Shown piece after piece: positions 56,001 to 64,000 of a stretch of 64,000 nucleotides of DNA. The first letter of the stretch is position 1. Every line of letters begins with the position of its first letter. This stretch comes from Psococerastis gibbosa. Lineage: Eukaryota; Arthropoda; Insecta; Psocodea; Psocidae. The stretch is taken from contig OZ020491.1 in the NCBI GenBank assembly GCA_963971405.1, positions 8,860,855 to 8,924,854 of the forward strand. Direction: 5' to 3'. Made by a program: the position numbers and the translations under genes. Below the pieces are notes generated by a model. That model made no database searches. It was not told the origin of the DNA and worked only from the letters and a program-made list of their open reading frames with translations.

Positions 56001-59000
56001 GATTAGGAGTTACCGAAATTTGTCATGAGTGCATCGAGACAACTTCAAATATTTTGCGTCTTACGTAAAACTTTCCTTAAGCATTTTTCCACCCAATTAG
56101 TTTTGCTATGTGTCCTATCCCCCTGCCCTTCCGCTAAATGTCTCAATATCTGTAAGTTGCTCAATTTTTTACTGAATCGAAGTCATGAATGTCACAATTG
56201 CTTGTAATGAGAAGGTCTTCAATTCTGAAAAATATTTTTAAACGTAAGGGAAAAGTTAAAGACACATCAAAAACGTATGAGACCTTACAAATTATAGCAA
56301 TTTATTGAAACCCCGTCTAAGAAAAGTCATAAGAAAGTTTAGAAAAATATTTAAAACAAGCCCGTTGCACTCATGATTATCTAGTTGCACTCATGACTGG
56401 TGGAGGTTTGACTGACTAGAAGAAATAGAAACAAAGGTATCTTTTCGAAATTTCTATTTTTCGAAGAAATTTACGTCGCTTTGAAACTTAAAAAAAAATC
56501 TTTTCCCCTTGTTCTGAATATTAAGAGATTTCAATAATATCATCGAATTTGATACAGGCCCTATGCCATATCATCATCGCCCAAGCGGAATATGTTATTC
56601 TTGCACACCCTCATGAAAACAACCACCTTCTCTCCTTCATCGTCATCGACAGTTTCTGTTGCAACCGCAGCATAACGGAACGTTTTTCATGTAGGTGAGT
56701 TCCGGTTTGTAGCTTGTCGACAGTAACTGCTCGATCGTCTGCTAGTTTTCTGACGCCTTGATGGGATGGTGAAGGCTGACAAATTCTTGGTTTTTTCGGT
56801 TCAAGTTTTGTCAAATCTTCTACCTTCTTACTTCTATCATTCCTCATTTTCTGCTTTGTCTTGTGTAGTAATTCTCGCTCTGGGTCCAATTTTCTATTCA
56901 TTCGGCATTTTCTTGCTTTCTGCACTACTCATTGTCATATTTATAAAAGAAAATGAACTTTCAAAAATCTTATTACCATTGTCCATAATGAGTGCAACGC
57001 TCGATCATGAGTGTCACGAGTGGCTTTGTAGCACTCATGACTCGTTGCACTCATGACAAAACCGAGAAAACTAAAAATATCTCCGGTATTAATAGCCTGA
57101 TAGGGCTAGGTTAGTTGTGAAGTTAAGCTTAATGGCTTCATTGTTAAAAATAATTATGTTCCAACAAACAATTCTTAATTTTTATAGGTGAACCTTATGT
57201 TGCTCTCATGAGATCAAATAAAAATACGCAAACGCATTTTTTTAGTAACTGCTATAAAATTTTTAAAACACTTGCAGAAGCGTCTATAGGTAGACAATAA
57301 CAATGCGAACATATATGGCGACGACTTTGCTCTAGTGATACGTTTTCACGCGCCTTTCTAAGTTATTTCTTAACGTTGCACTCATGACGTAGCAATCAGG
57401 TCTAATGTCACAGACAGTCCAAAAACTTCGTGTTAACAGCTCAAGACTGGATGCAGGACTCTTAAGACATAACAAAATGTAAGATGGATAGTTGTTGCAG
57501 TATATTACACTACCGCCAAAGTGATCAGTCTTTTAGTTTAGGCGAGAAAAAAATCATGAAGTATATTATTTTTAGTGTGGACACACATTTTGAGCCCACT
57601 TTCCAACTTTAAAAATGCCCCAAATACTTAAAAAATGGTTATTTTACACAAATGTATATTAATTTTTTTAGTTTAAGAGTATGGTAACAAAGTCTGACCA
57701 ATCTCATTCCCGCAACCAACTACAAAGCGCCACTAGATAGTCTAATATACACTGGACAGGAAATTGTCAATGTTTTTGATAATGACTCATTTTCTTCACA
57801 CTGTCGTACAGCCCAGCACTCAGACCGATACAGTATCACGAACACAAAAGGATAAACCAAAGAAATTAAATAATAATAGTCTAATTCACCCACCCATAAT
57901 CCACCATATAAATGAGACTTGAATCCGTACTTGACGAAATCACGCTTACCCCTGATACTTTGTGTCAATGGTGAGCTTGTCTATGAGGTTCTGTAGGGAC
58001 AGTTTTGGTCACTAGGTTCGCTGACGACAAACCGATATCCATATTATTCAAAATGGCCGCCGTTTGCATGCGAAAACTAAGCTCTTAGCATCTAATTAAT
58101 TCTTTTAATATTTTTTATAATATTTTTACTATGCCTGGACCTTGTTTCGCTGCATATAATTTAATATATATATATTCTCCATGATTTATAGAAAAATATC
58201 ACTTTAAAATAATACGTAATTAAAAATCATTTTAAAATAGTATTGAGGCTTATGGAAAAATCAACGCTTTGATATCACTGCAACTGGTGCTACCATCTAC
58301 AAAATGACGCCACAAATGAACCCCATTGTCGCTGATCACCGGTGTAAGTTTACATCGAGGAGGTATAAAAGTTTTGTAAGCGACCAACAATTCTTGCGGA
58401 ACCAATGAGAATACCAGTAATACTCGAAAATACAAGGGGGCGTTGGCATGGCAAGGTTCAAACTTACATTAGTAGGCCTACGTCTTTCAAATATAATAAA
58501 AATACCCATAAGTGAACTATGCAGACAAGCTTAAAAACGCATTAATGCCAGCGTCCCATATTTTTTTTTAATTGCAAAGTACGAAACTTCTAAGGGGCCA
58601 TAAGAAGGTCTGCCCCCCCCCCTCACCCTCCGAGGTAGGTAGATTACTAGACGCCCTTTTTCATGTACGTTTTGCTGTTGCTGTAATGTATTTATTGGTC
58701 ACGACTAAGACAAACTCACAGCAATGAGCATACACATCCTATTTTATCTTATCTCAACTCCAATCTATAGATTCTCGCCGTATATCTAATAGAACAAATC
58801 CAAACTTACCCTCAATTTCACACAGTTTGACCTTCGATGGGGGCTGGGTGACGTGGGTTGGAAAGCGGATGACTTTGACGAAGGCATTCGTGACCTTCTC
58901 GATATCTTTTATGTACGAGCCCATGCGGCCAATGAGCCTTCCAACCAGGTGCTGGGGGATTAAGAAGTGGTACTTGTATATGTAGGCGAGAGGCAGATCC

Positions 59001-61637
59001 CCGGAGACGGAGTTCCCGCTGACAGGCGTCGGGGAAGGCGTTAGGCCCTCGCTGCATCCCTTACCGCTGTCGCTCGACCCCTGCAGGACAAACAATGTTT
59101 TAGTTTATCATCCACCCTACTGCACGGACAGAGCATATCCCTACCCACAGGAAACAAGACGCACAGGGTCTCTGGTAGTACGGAGTCACTCCTGCCCAGA
59201 CAAAACCATGGCGTCTTTTAGCCTGTGGGTGATTGGGGAGGCTGAAGACATCCATACGTCTTGGATACATGACGCAATGGCCAATCAGGGGTACAGAGTA
59301 CGGTCGGCATGGCATGGTGGGTCACTGGGGATACTGAGACATGCCTACCCCATCAGGAGCGCAGAAGACATCCCTAGATTCCTTAACCATACGAGACATG
59401 ACCACCACAGGGAGCATAGACCCTTGCAGCACCACTGCTTTCTCACAGGGTTCACTGGATGCACAGAGACATCCATCCCCAAGAAATCAAGTCTGCAGGG
59501 CAAACCGTGACTTAGGGGGTTGTCAGGAGCACCAAATGCATCCCTACCCCATAGGACCATCATCCATCGAGGCATGAGCCAAATGCAACAGCAGTGCGAC
59601 AGTATTGTTGTCTAGTCTAGTCTATGGGAGCACAATAAAACTAACTTCTAAGTTTAAACAAAAACAAGGAAAACAACCCGAGTGAAACAATAGTGGGAAG
59701 TAAAGGCATCAAATTTAGTCCTTCAGCCACCCACGTCAACAGCAGAACACCGAGTTGAACGTTCAAATTGGCAAGCTCACACTCCACTGATTTACCGTCT
59801 ACCTCCGTCAGTAAAATCAGTTTACTCATCCCAAATCTCAGCTGCGGCTGAACTTTTAAAACATAAATTTTTGCATGTGATGACACAGCAAAATTGCTAT
59901 TAGTGACCTTGTCCCCCCCCCCCCGTTCCCTCCAAACCTCAGCGAACCTAACAATATTCACAGGTCTCTAAAAATAAAAGATTATTGCCAAGTGTTAACT
60001 TATTAAAAGTGCAATATGCCTGATCAGACAAGAAGGACTCTTAAGCACCATAATAGAAGGCACAATCGAAGGCACCAATGCAAGAGGGCGACCAAGGAAG
60101 GCGTACGCAGAAGACCTCAAGAAAGATATGAAATGCGGAACCTACGTGGAACTAAAGAGAACGGCCCAAGACAGTGAGGAGTGGAGGAGGTGGAAAGATT
60201 TGCTGCAAACCAATCGTTAGATTGCAACTACAGAAGAAGAAGATGCAGCTCTCTTAGAGTTAGCAGACCTTCAAGAATACGTTGACAATACGGATGTTCA
60301 TGCATCTGATGGCTAGAATGGGCAAAGCTATCTTGAAGAACTCTTTGATCCTGACGGCATTTTGGATCTCCCCTTATTCGCACATTTTTGGGTTCCTGGA
60401 ACCTCAAAACGTGTAAATCCACTGAAATCCTCAAATCGGACATTTCGACCATCACAAAGCTTTCCTTACACTACGTATAAATAGGAATGCAAAAATATGA
60501 ACGTACCTCACTGTGTGTATCGGAGTATCCACTAAGTACCGGACTCCCCAGCATTACCTCTGAAGGACTGTTATTTGCAGAATCTCTTTCAGCTCCTTCT
60601 CCACCAGTCCTCTTCACTTCCGCACCCTCTCCCGCACTATTATTAAGTTCCAATTTAGAAATCTGCTGATCAAGAGGAACACCACTGCTCCTGCGTTCAT
60701 TATCAACCACACCACCGTTAGACATTCTTCTCTTCTTATTTTTACCTCCTCGTTTCTTTTTTGTCCATTTAGGTGATGGATTGTCGGAGCAATCGGCCTT
60801 CTTCGGCACGATAACTCTAAAACCTGCCTCCAGTTGCGTAGCCACTTCCGATGATTTTACAATGGGCTCCTTTATTAGAACTGCCTCTTCAACAACATCA
60901 ACAACTTTCTGGGTGGGTTCGGAATTAACCACCGATGCGTCGCACAGTACGATATTTTCAGTCTCAGTTTCTGGGACTACGTTTTCCTCCACGACTTCTG
61001 CTTTAACTCCTTCAGGGACTGCGTCTTCCACAACAAGTTCAGCGTTGACTACGTCAGGAACTGTGTCTTCCACAACAAGTTCAGCGTTGACTACGTCAGG
61101 AACTGTGTCTTCCACGACTTCTTGAACGGTATCTTCTTTTAGGGCTTCAAGAATTAAGCCTTCATTTAATTTATCATTAACAGCCGTAGCTTCTTGCACA
61201 TCCACTGTGAAGTCTTCTTCTATGTGAACAACCTGTTCTACTTCGTCAGCAAACTGATCAATGACACTTTCCACTGTTATATTTTCTTCTTGTATCTGAA
61301 CAATCGGTTCTACTTCATTCACAACAGGGGAAGAATTTACTTCGTCAGCAATCTGATGAAAGACCACGGCACTTTCCAATAAAATTGAGTCTTGACAATT
61401 TACAATCGGGATTTCAACTTCTGGAACTTTTATCACCTCGTCAGCCACTGGGTAAGTGGGTATTTTATTAAGCACTCTGTTGCCGACCTTAGCACTAGCA
61501 CTGGTCTCACCGGGTCCTCCGGTGTCAGTTTGTAATGAACCACGCTTCTTTCGGAACCACAAGAAACTTAAGAGGATTGCGGCTACAGGTAAGGAGAGTG
61601 CCCAGACAGGGCGCGAGACGGTTGCACTTGGAGACAT
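49884..61637 (-). CDS. Akap1: A-kinase anchor protein 1-like (mitochondrial; KH and Tudor), 6 coding exons
   Basis: Joined minus-strand exons 61637-60507, 59080-58810, 54071-53751, 52356-52144, 50966-50830 and 50024-49884 give 2214 nt, or 737 residues, with every phase consistent. Features: N-terminal membrane anchor at about 11-28 followed by basic RKKRG (outer mitochondrial membrane signal in this family); a long acidic Val/Glu-rich region with three 14-residue repeats; three ADEV patches; basic KWTKKKRGGKNKKRR and a PKA-type RRSS site; KH domain at about 411-490 with GRMG loop at 428-431; extended Tudor domain at about 510-715 with WYRAEV and CDVKFVDYGGY. AKAP1 tethers protein kinase A and RNA at mitochondria. 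The anchor-KH-Tudor order supports the name. The kinase-docking helix is only a guess (FHQIADEV or IDQFADEV). A 5' UTR intron is suggested by an acceptor at 61682. It converges with CPR. Confidence 0.92.
50443..50605. repeat. Fold-back family fragment
   Basis: TTAATCGCACACAAACAATT through GAGTTACGACACGTCTCCGA to CGCACAAGTGCAAGCACG, one arm of the 30809 element. AKAP1-like intron 5. Confidence 0.6.
50830..50966 (-). CDS. Akap1: AKAP1-like exon 5 (Tudor region)
   Basis: Minus-strand acceptor TTTTGTGCAG; donor GTAAGT. Encodes EDGTWSEEAKELVESYTYNR and LLLAQIHGYTEHG through YLYAPCSNE, phase 0 at its end. Confidence 0.92.
51110..51659. other. AKAP1-like intron 5 sequence
   Basis: No gene seen. 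A GC-rich palindrome GGGCCCAGGGGGCCCGGG lies near 51413. Confidence 0.4.
51660..51945 (+). pseudogene. LINE C-terminal fragment (Jockey/R1 type)
   Basis: Reads ARSRYLKLSLRRLHLVESPI then CCACGRTNETLDHLHL, stop, CSAPC. The CxC-x5-ET-xxHLxxxC motif is the LINE C-terminal zinc-knuckle-like end. Decayed. Confidence 0.6.
51963..52060. repeat. Diverged copy of the 16716 hairpin family
   Basis: GGCGAAACGTTTGAAAGTAC then GACTCCGGCCGTAAAAGCC. One arm plus flank only. Confidence 0.5.
52144..52356 (-). CDS. Akap1: AKAP1-like exon 4 (Tudor core)
   Basis: Minus-strand acceptor GCTGTTTCAG; donor GTACGT. Encodes PGVLCVAPTADGWYRAEV, CDVKFVDYGGYMTTLKSNLR and ECILANVCPAS. The aromatic residues of the Tudor cage (W, Y, F-DYG) are visible. 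Confidence 0.94.
52500..52860 (+). pseudogene. LINE 3' fragment, same family as 15536
   Basis: Shares TATGGAGCACAGAATC, AATGTGGATATACAG and the TACTTCGGCCATGTTATGAA block with 15536-15720, and adds VMLIANAWVTIQYARRKTS, a LINE tail. Frameshifted. Confidence 0.6.
53005..53220 (-). CDS. Unrecognised 71-codon frame
   Basis: Starts MSEISGKLEDSFQSILNMD and ends MDIFDEIKGP with good-looking amino acid composition (MDSPQYIEFDLYNKYLVW). No family is recognised. It lies in an AKAP1-like intron on the same strand but has no matching acceptor/donor pair, so it is more likely a fragment of an unknown transposon protein than an exon. Confidence 0.2.
   Translation of the reverse strand: MSEISGKLEDSFQSILNMDSPQYIEFDLYNKYLVWRIGVQKLWPIGLSTSCIELRSISVKLMDIFDEIKGP
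53395..53565 (-). pseudogene. LINE reverse transcriptase fragment
   Basis: The minus strand reads IKSKIFESNNIDLEIRKRLL then KTLVWSVLLYRNG, the same region as 7100-7190 (SKIFESNNIDINVRKRLLKS) but less decayed at this spot. Confidence 0.65.
53751..54071 (-). CDS. Akap1: AKAP1-like exon 3 (KH end to Tudor lead-in)
   Basis: Minus-strand acceptor GTTTTCAG; donor GTAAGT. Encodes TQLDIDAALNMIRQKFPKKR (last KH helix) and NNDVIMSALVSAGHFFLRQP through SPDLPTLPDDVE. Confidence 0.94.
54105..54753 (-). mobile_element. HINE element, 3'-truncated
   Basis: Plus-strand text from the AATGACAGGGCACGCAATAT block to TATGGAAAGCA. The hairpin end is missing. AKAP1-like intron 2. Confidence 0.6.
54760..55439. other. 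AKAP1-like intron 2 sequence
   Basis: No gene or repeat recognised. Confidence 0.4.
55440..55850 (-). pseudogene. LINE reverse transcriptase C-terminal fragment
   Basis: The minus strand reads REKRLNWWGHVLRRDENHLV, then RKPPGRPRVTLGRK and [19 protein letters not shown]. The WWGHVLRRxxxxL, PGRPRxT and DRxxWKRxxR motifs are those of a LINE C-terminus. Its 3' end recurs at 23225. Confidence 0.75.
56020..57395. mobile_element. Candidate transposon marked by TGCACTCATGAC repeats
   Basis: GTCATGAGTGCATCGAG at the left and CGTTGCACTCATGACG at the right are inverted. More copies of the word lie at 56364, 56384, 56986 and 57030-57055 in both orientations. A basic minus-strand frame at 56611-56925 (QKARKCRMNRKLDPERELLH) resembles the basic N-terminal stretch of some invertebrate transposon-associated proteins. 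Boundaries and class are uncertain. Confidence 0.4.
57400..58809. other. AKAP1-like intron 2 sequence
   Basis: Nothing recognised. A C-run lies near 58614. Confidence 0.4.
58810..59080 (-). CDS. Akap1: AKAP1-like exon 2 (KH domain)
   Basis: Minus-strand acceptor TTTGTCCTGCAG; donor GTAAGT. Encodes GSSDSGKGCSEG, a Ser/Pro linker, then IYKYHFLIPQHLVGRLIGRM and GSYIKDIEKVTNAFVKV, a KH domain with its GxxG loop. Confidence 0.95.
59105..59600. repeat. Degenerate minisatellite-like region
   Basis: Irregular repetition of words such as CATCCCTACCCCATAGGA, GAAGACATCC and GAGACATGACC across about 500 bp of AKAP1-like intron 1. It is more GC-rich than its surroundings. Open frames on both strands here are by-products of the repeats. 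Confidence 0.5.
59601..60012. other. AKAP1-like intron 1 sequence
   Basis: Nothing recognised. A C-run at 59913. Confidence 0.35.
60013..60242 (+). pseudogene. LINE 3' fragment, same family as 7018
   Basis: Near-identical to 7395-7620 (CTGATCAGACAAGAAGGACT, AGGGCGACCAAGGAAGGCGT), ending GAAGAAGAAGATG. The high similarity implies recent activity of this LINE family. Confidence 0.75.
60385..60491 (-). mobile_element. HINE 5'-end fragment abutting a splice donor
   Basis: CCTCAAAACGTGTAAATCC, TTTCGACCATCACAAAGC and CTACGTATAAATAGGAATGC form the element's 5' end. It stops about 10 bp from the AKAP1-like exon 1 donor (hexamer 60501-60506). Confidence 0.65.
60507..61637 (-). CDS. Akap1: AKAP1-like exon 1 (anchor and acidic repeats)
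   Basis: ATG at 61637 in context CCACGATGTC; donor GAG|GTACGT. 377 codons: MSPSATVSRPVWALSLPV, membrane segment, RKKRG, then an acidic region with ADEV patches and the 14-residue repeat, basic KKKRGGKNKKRR, and VMLGSPVLSGYSDTHSE. A minus-strand acceptor TTTGTTGCAG at 61682 gives a 44-base 5' leader in this exon. Confidence 0.93.
61018..61125 (-). repeat. 42-bp coding tandem repeat in AKAP1-like exon 1
   Basis: The word ACTGYGTCTTCCAC recurs at 61018, 61060 and 61102. Two units are nearly identical. Each encodes 14 residues (VVEDTVPDVVNAEL in the cleanest two). Confidence 0.9.
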
Positions 61638-61681
61638 CGTGGCGATCCACTGCGGCGGTTAAAAGTGAAACTGTAAAAATC

Positions 61682-62690
61682 CTGCAACAAAGAGAAAATG
61701 CTATTAGAGAAAATATTAAAAATAAATAGGGCCTGCACCACATATAGTACATAACATACAATACAATCCCTCTTCATCCAATAAAGAAGCATATAAAAAG
61801 TCCAAGCGGGAAAGGGGTAGGGCAATTTGCACAGACACGAAAATCTAGTACACACCATCATTGAGGGCACAGTGGAAAGATGTGGACTCCGAAGTGACTA
61901 CTGACTAGCGACTAGCGAGGAATCTGAGGACGGAACATTACTGAAGTTCTGGCGTGAGGTGAGAACCGTTATTCATATAATTCACAATAACAATTTGAAA
62001 AATATTTAGAGTCCAATGTAAGAGGGTAACAAGAAGTCTCGGCATATGATACTTAAACCCTTATTTTACGAAGTGACTGCCTGTTTACGAAGTGCAAAAC
62101 AACTTCGGAGGTCCACGGCGGCACCCACATGGCCACATGCCTTTTCTGATATTTAACTTGTACCCATTGCAAAATGATGGTACAGAGCAGACCTTTCGCA
62201 TTTGCAGTCAGCCCAGTGGCGGAGACGGGAATACAGCATTTAGAACGCTAAGCAGTTTTAAATTGCGAATCCCATTCTCGATCGTAAAATATAACAAGGG
62301 AAAATTATATAGCAAGGCACCCGGATTCGAGGGTTCTCTACAAAATCCATCGTTAACGTTGAGAAATCGTAAATTTTTGTTAACACCCTAGCGGCCATTT
62401 TCATTTTATTATATTTTTTTAATTTGTTTACCAGCGGATATTTAGAGTGTGAGCGGTTAATTTTTAATTATTATTATTTTATTTATACTTATTATGTATT
62501 GACATTTTATGATAAATAATTTGTCGATTTTTAATTTTAGCAGGATCTTTACGTTTTCACTTTCCGAATCTAACGGCTAATCCTTTCACCATCGAGAAAA
62601 GACCTACGACTTCCACGACCTTAGGGTGTGCACCGACTGTGGCGCCAGGTTGGCAGAATGGTGGACCCAGAAACAAGGAATCTCTACCTT
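61682..62690. other. AKAP1-like upstream region and 5' UTR intron
   Basis: Upstream of the 61682 acceptor; an untranslated first exon and promoter should lie here or further right but could not be placed. A plus-strand stretch at 62545-62690 has a plausible acceptor (TTTTAATTTTAGCAG) but no recognised protein. Confidence 0.4.
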
Positions 62691-62691
62691 A

Positions 62692-63077
62692 GGCGGGGTT
62701 TCCACCGACCTCTCATTGCAGAATGCACATACGATGTGTGGTAGCAGATATCATTAATAAAGGCGGGGTTTCCAACGACCTCTCATTGCAGAATGCAAAT
62801 GACATTGACGGAAATTTTTGTTTTACTCTATGCCATAGTTAAAATTGATCAATGATCATATAGTAAAATCACAAACTAAAATTTAAAAATGGCGTAATGG
62901 GATATGTTAAGTACAAACATTTTAATAGATTTCTATAAAAAGAAAAATGCAAATTTCCGTCAATGTCATTTGTATTTTGCAATGAGAGGTCGGTGGAAAC
63001 CCCGCCTAAGTCTTGAATGTCTGCTACCACGCCAACGTATGTGCATTCTGCAATGAGAGGTCGGTGGAAACCCCGCC
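62692..63077. mobile_element. Nested palindromic MITEs, TTA target duplication
   Basis: Outer element TTA|GGCGGGGTTTCCACCGACC ... GGTGGAAACCCCGCC|TTA (62692-63077). A second complete element with the same ends lies inside (62762-63006), flanked by AAA and TAA, around a core with TTGATCAATGATCATA. This is one family member inserted in, or fused with, another. Confidence 0.85.
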
Positions 63078-63545
63078 TTAGACACGAAAAGGAAGAAGTT
63101 TCCGAATTTTAAATTTTAAAAATGTAGCATGCTGTTTCACGTAGAGAATACCCCTAATGTAGAAGTACGAATCGGCTGCAAAAAAATTACTTAAATTTTA
63201 GCAATATTAGCCAAGACAAATGTCTCACGAAATAGAGCGATAAATAAGGTGTCATAAACTGTGTGTCATAAACGGCACATATAAACTATAAAAAAAATAT
63301 ATTCCTCTGCGCTTTGATGTACATTTTATTGCAGTCACTAACACCGATCGACCACAGTTATGGAACTTGATAAGTTAAAAATAACAGTCACTGCGGATGC
63401 CAGGTTTAAGTAGTTCCAAAACTACCTAATTTCAGTTAGTCACGGCCACATAATATGTATCATCATAATGAAGGGGAACATTTCTTCTACTTTATAATAT
63501 TTATGACTATGCTATTTAAATGCTATGAGAAATATGGCTTTGTGA
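63078..63545. other. Flanking sequence, no gene seen
   Basis: Nothing recognised. Confidence 0.35.
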
Positions 63546-63666
63546 AAGAACCGGTCCGAGTTTACTCGAACATGCTTTCCAATTTATCAATTAGTAGATA
63601 ATACTGAGTTATTTCATAGTAAATAATTTAATAATAATGGCACGGCACGCAATGTATTGGAAAGCA
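63546..63666 (-). mobile_element. HINE deletion derivative, 121 bp
   Basis: Has the 3' hairpin end AAGAACCGGTCCGAGTTTAC, then CATGCTTTCCAATTTATC, and goes almost directly to GGCACGCAATGTATTGGAAA and the 5'-end GGAAAGCA. The middle 600-700 bp are gone while both ends remain. Confidence 0.65.
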
Positions 63667-63985
63667 AAAAATAGGGGTTAGAACGTTATTTGAGGGTGCT
63701 ATTCAATTAATGTACAAATTGTATATAGGAAAATGCTTTCACCAATCACAACATTGGATTCTGATGTCCCTTTCCTATGGATTTCTGTAAAAATTAGGCA
63801 AGTCCATTTTGAGAAAACGAACTAACAACTAATTAAATGTTGTAACCTCTGATAGTGACAGCCTATACTGAGCTTATTCCATTATATACGCGAGTTAGTG
63901 TTATCAGTTGAATTAACTGCCTAATCAAACTTGTCTGATAATGTTTCAAGTATGGAACACTCAAGGTACCGTGCAATGGCCTAAT

Positions 63986-64000
63986 TTATTACTAAGCCAA
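63986..64000 (-). mobile_element. SINE 3' end cut by the window edge
   Basis: TTATTACTAAGCCAA is the reverse complement of the SINE 3' end TTGGCTTAGTAATA seen at 29583. The rest would lie beyond the window. Confidence 0.55.

Noticed and set aside
59208-59577. Overlapping open frames of 76-100 codons on both strands
   Set aside because: By-products of a GC-rich degenerate repeat in an intron; no domain and no matching splice sites.
60781-61125. 114-codon plus-strand Ser/Thr-rich frame
   Set aside because: Antisense shadow of the AKAP1-like acidic repeat exon; the minus strand joins into a full domain protein.

Overview
The window is nuclear DNA from an animal, most likely an insect. It is AT-rich, its genes are split by long transposon-filled introns, and the best-supported protein reads as an insect-type NADPH-cytochrome P450 reductase. 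I could not fix the order or species from sequence alone. No bacterial operons, CRISPR arrays or functional RNA genes were seen.

Two split genes converge tail to tail. On the plus strand, NADPH-cytochrome P450 reductase (CPR/POR) runs in 13 coding exons from ATG 14048 to TAA 39769 and joins into 673 residues with every cofactor motif intact. On the minus strand, a mitochondrial A-kinase anchor protein (AKAP1-like: N-terminal membrane anchor, acidic repeat region, KH domain, Tudor domain) runs in 6 coding exons from ATG 61637 to TGA 49884 and joins into 737 residues. An intact, intronless MATH-BTB (SPOP-like) gene of 336 codons lies in CPR intron 2 on the same strand (19238-20248). A possible 5' exon at 5143-5226 would splice in frame onto the CPR start exon. 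About 10 kb between the two 3' ends holds no convincing gene, only a broken THAP-domain fragment and repeats.

The rest is dominated by repeats, several of which can be classed from their ends. (1) A large palindromic MITE family has GGCG...ATTCCACC ends and 3-bp target duplications (TAA, TTA, TTC, ATA). It resembles non-autonomous PIF/Harbinger elements and includes composite or nested forms. (2) A 0.6-0.8 kb family has asymmetric terminal inverted repeats and a 3' hairpin, and sits between T residues. These are the hallmarks of Helentron-associated (HINE/DINE-1-like) elements. (3) There are tRNA-derived SINEs. (4) There are 3' fragments of several non-LTR retrotransposons. (5) There are fold-back elements, including a near-perfect hairpin with 148-base arms.

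Points most worth a second look: the tandem, decayed triplication of part of CPR exon 2 inside intron 2; a GC-AG intron in CPR with a 1.1 kb transposon about 100 bp past its donor; the composite palindromic MITEs; the Helentron-like family; and the nested MATH-BTB gene bounded by a 10-bp direct repeat.
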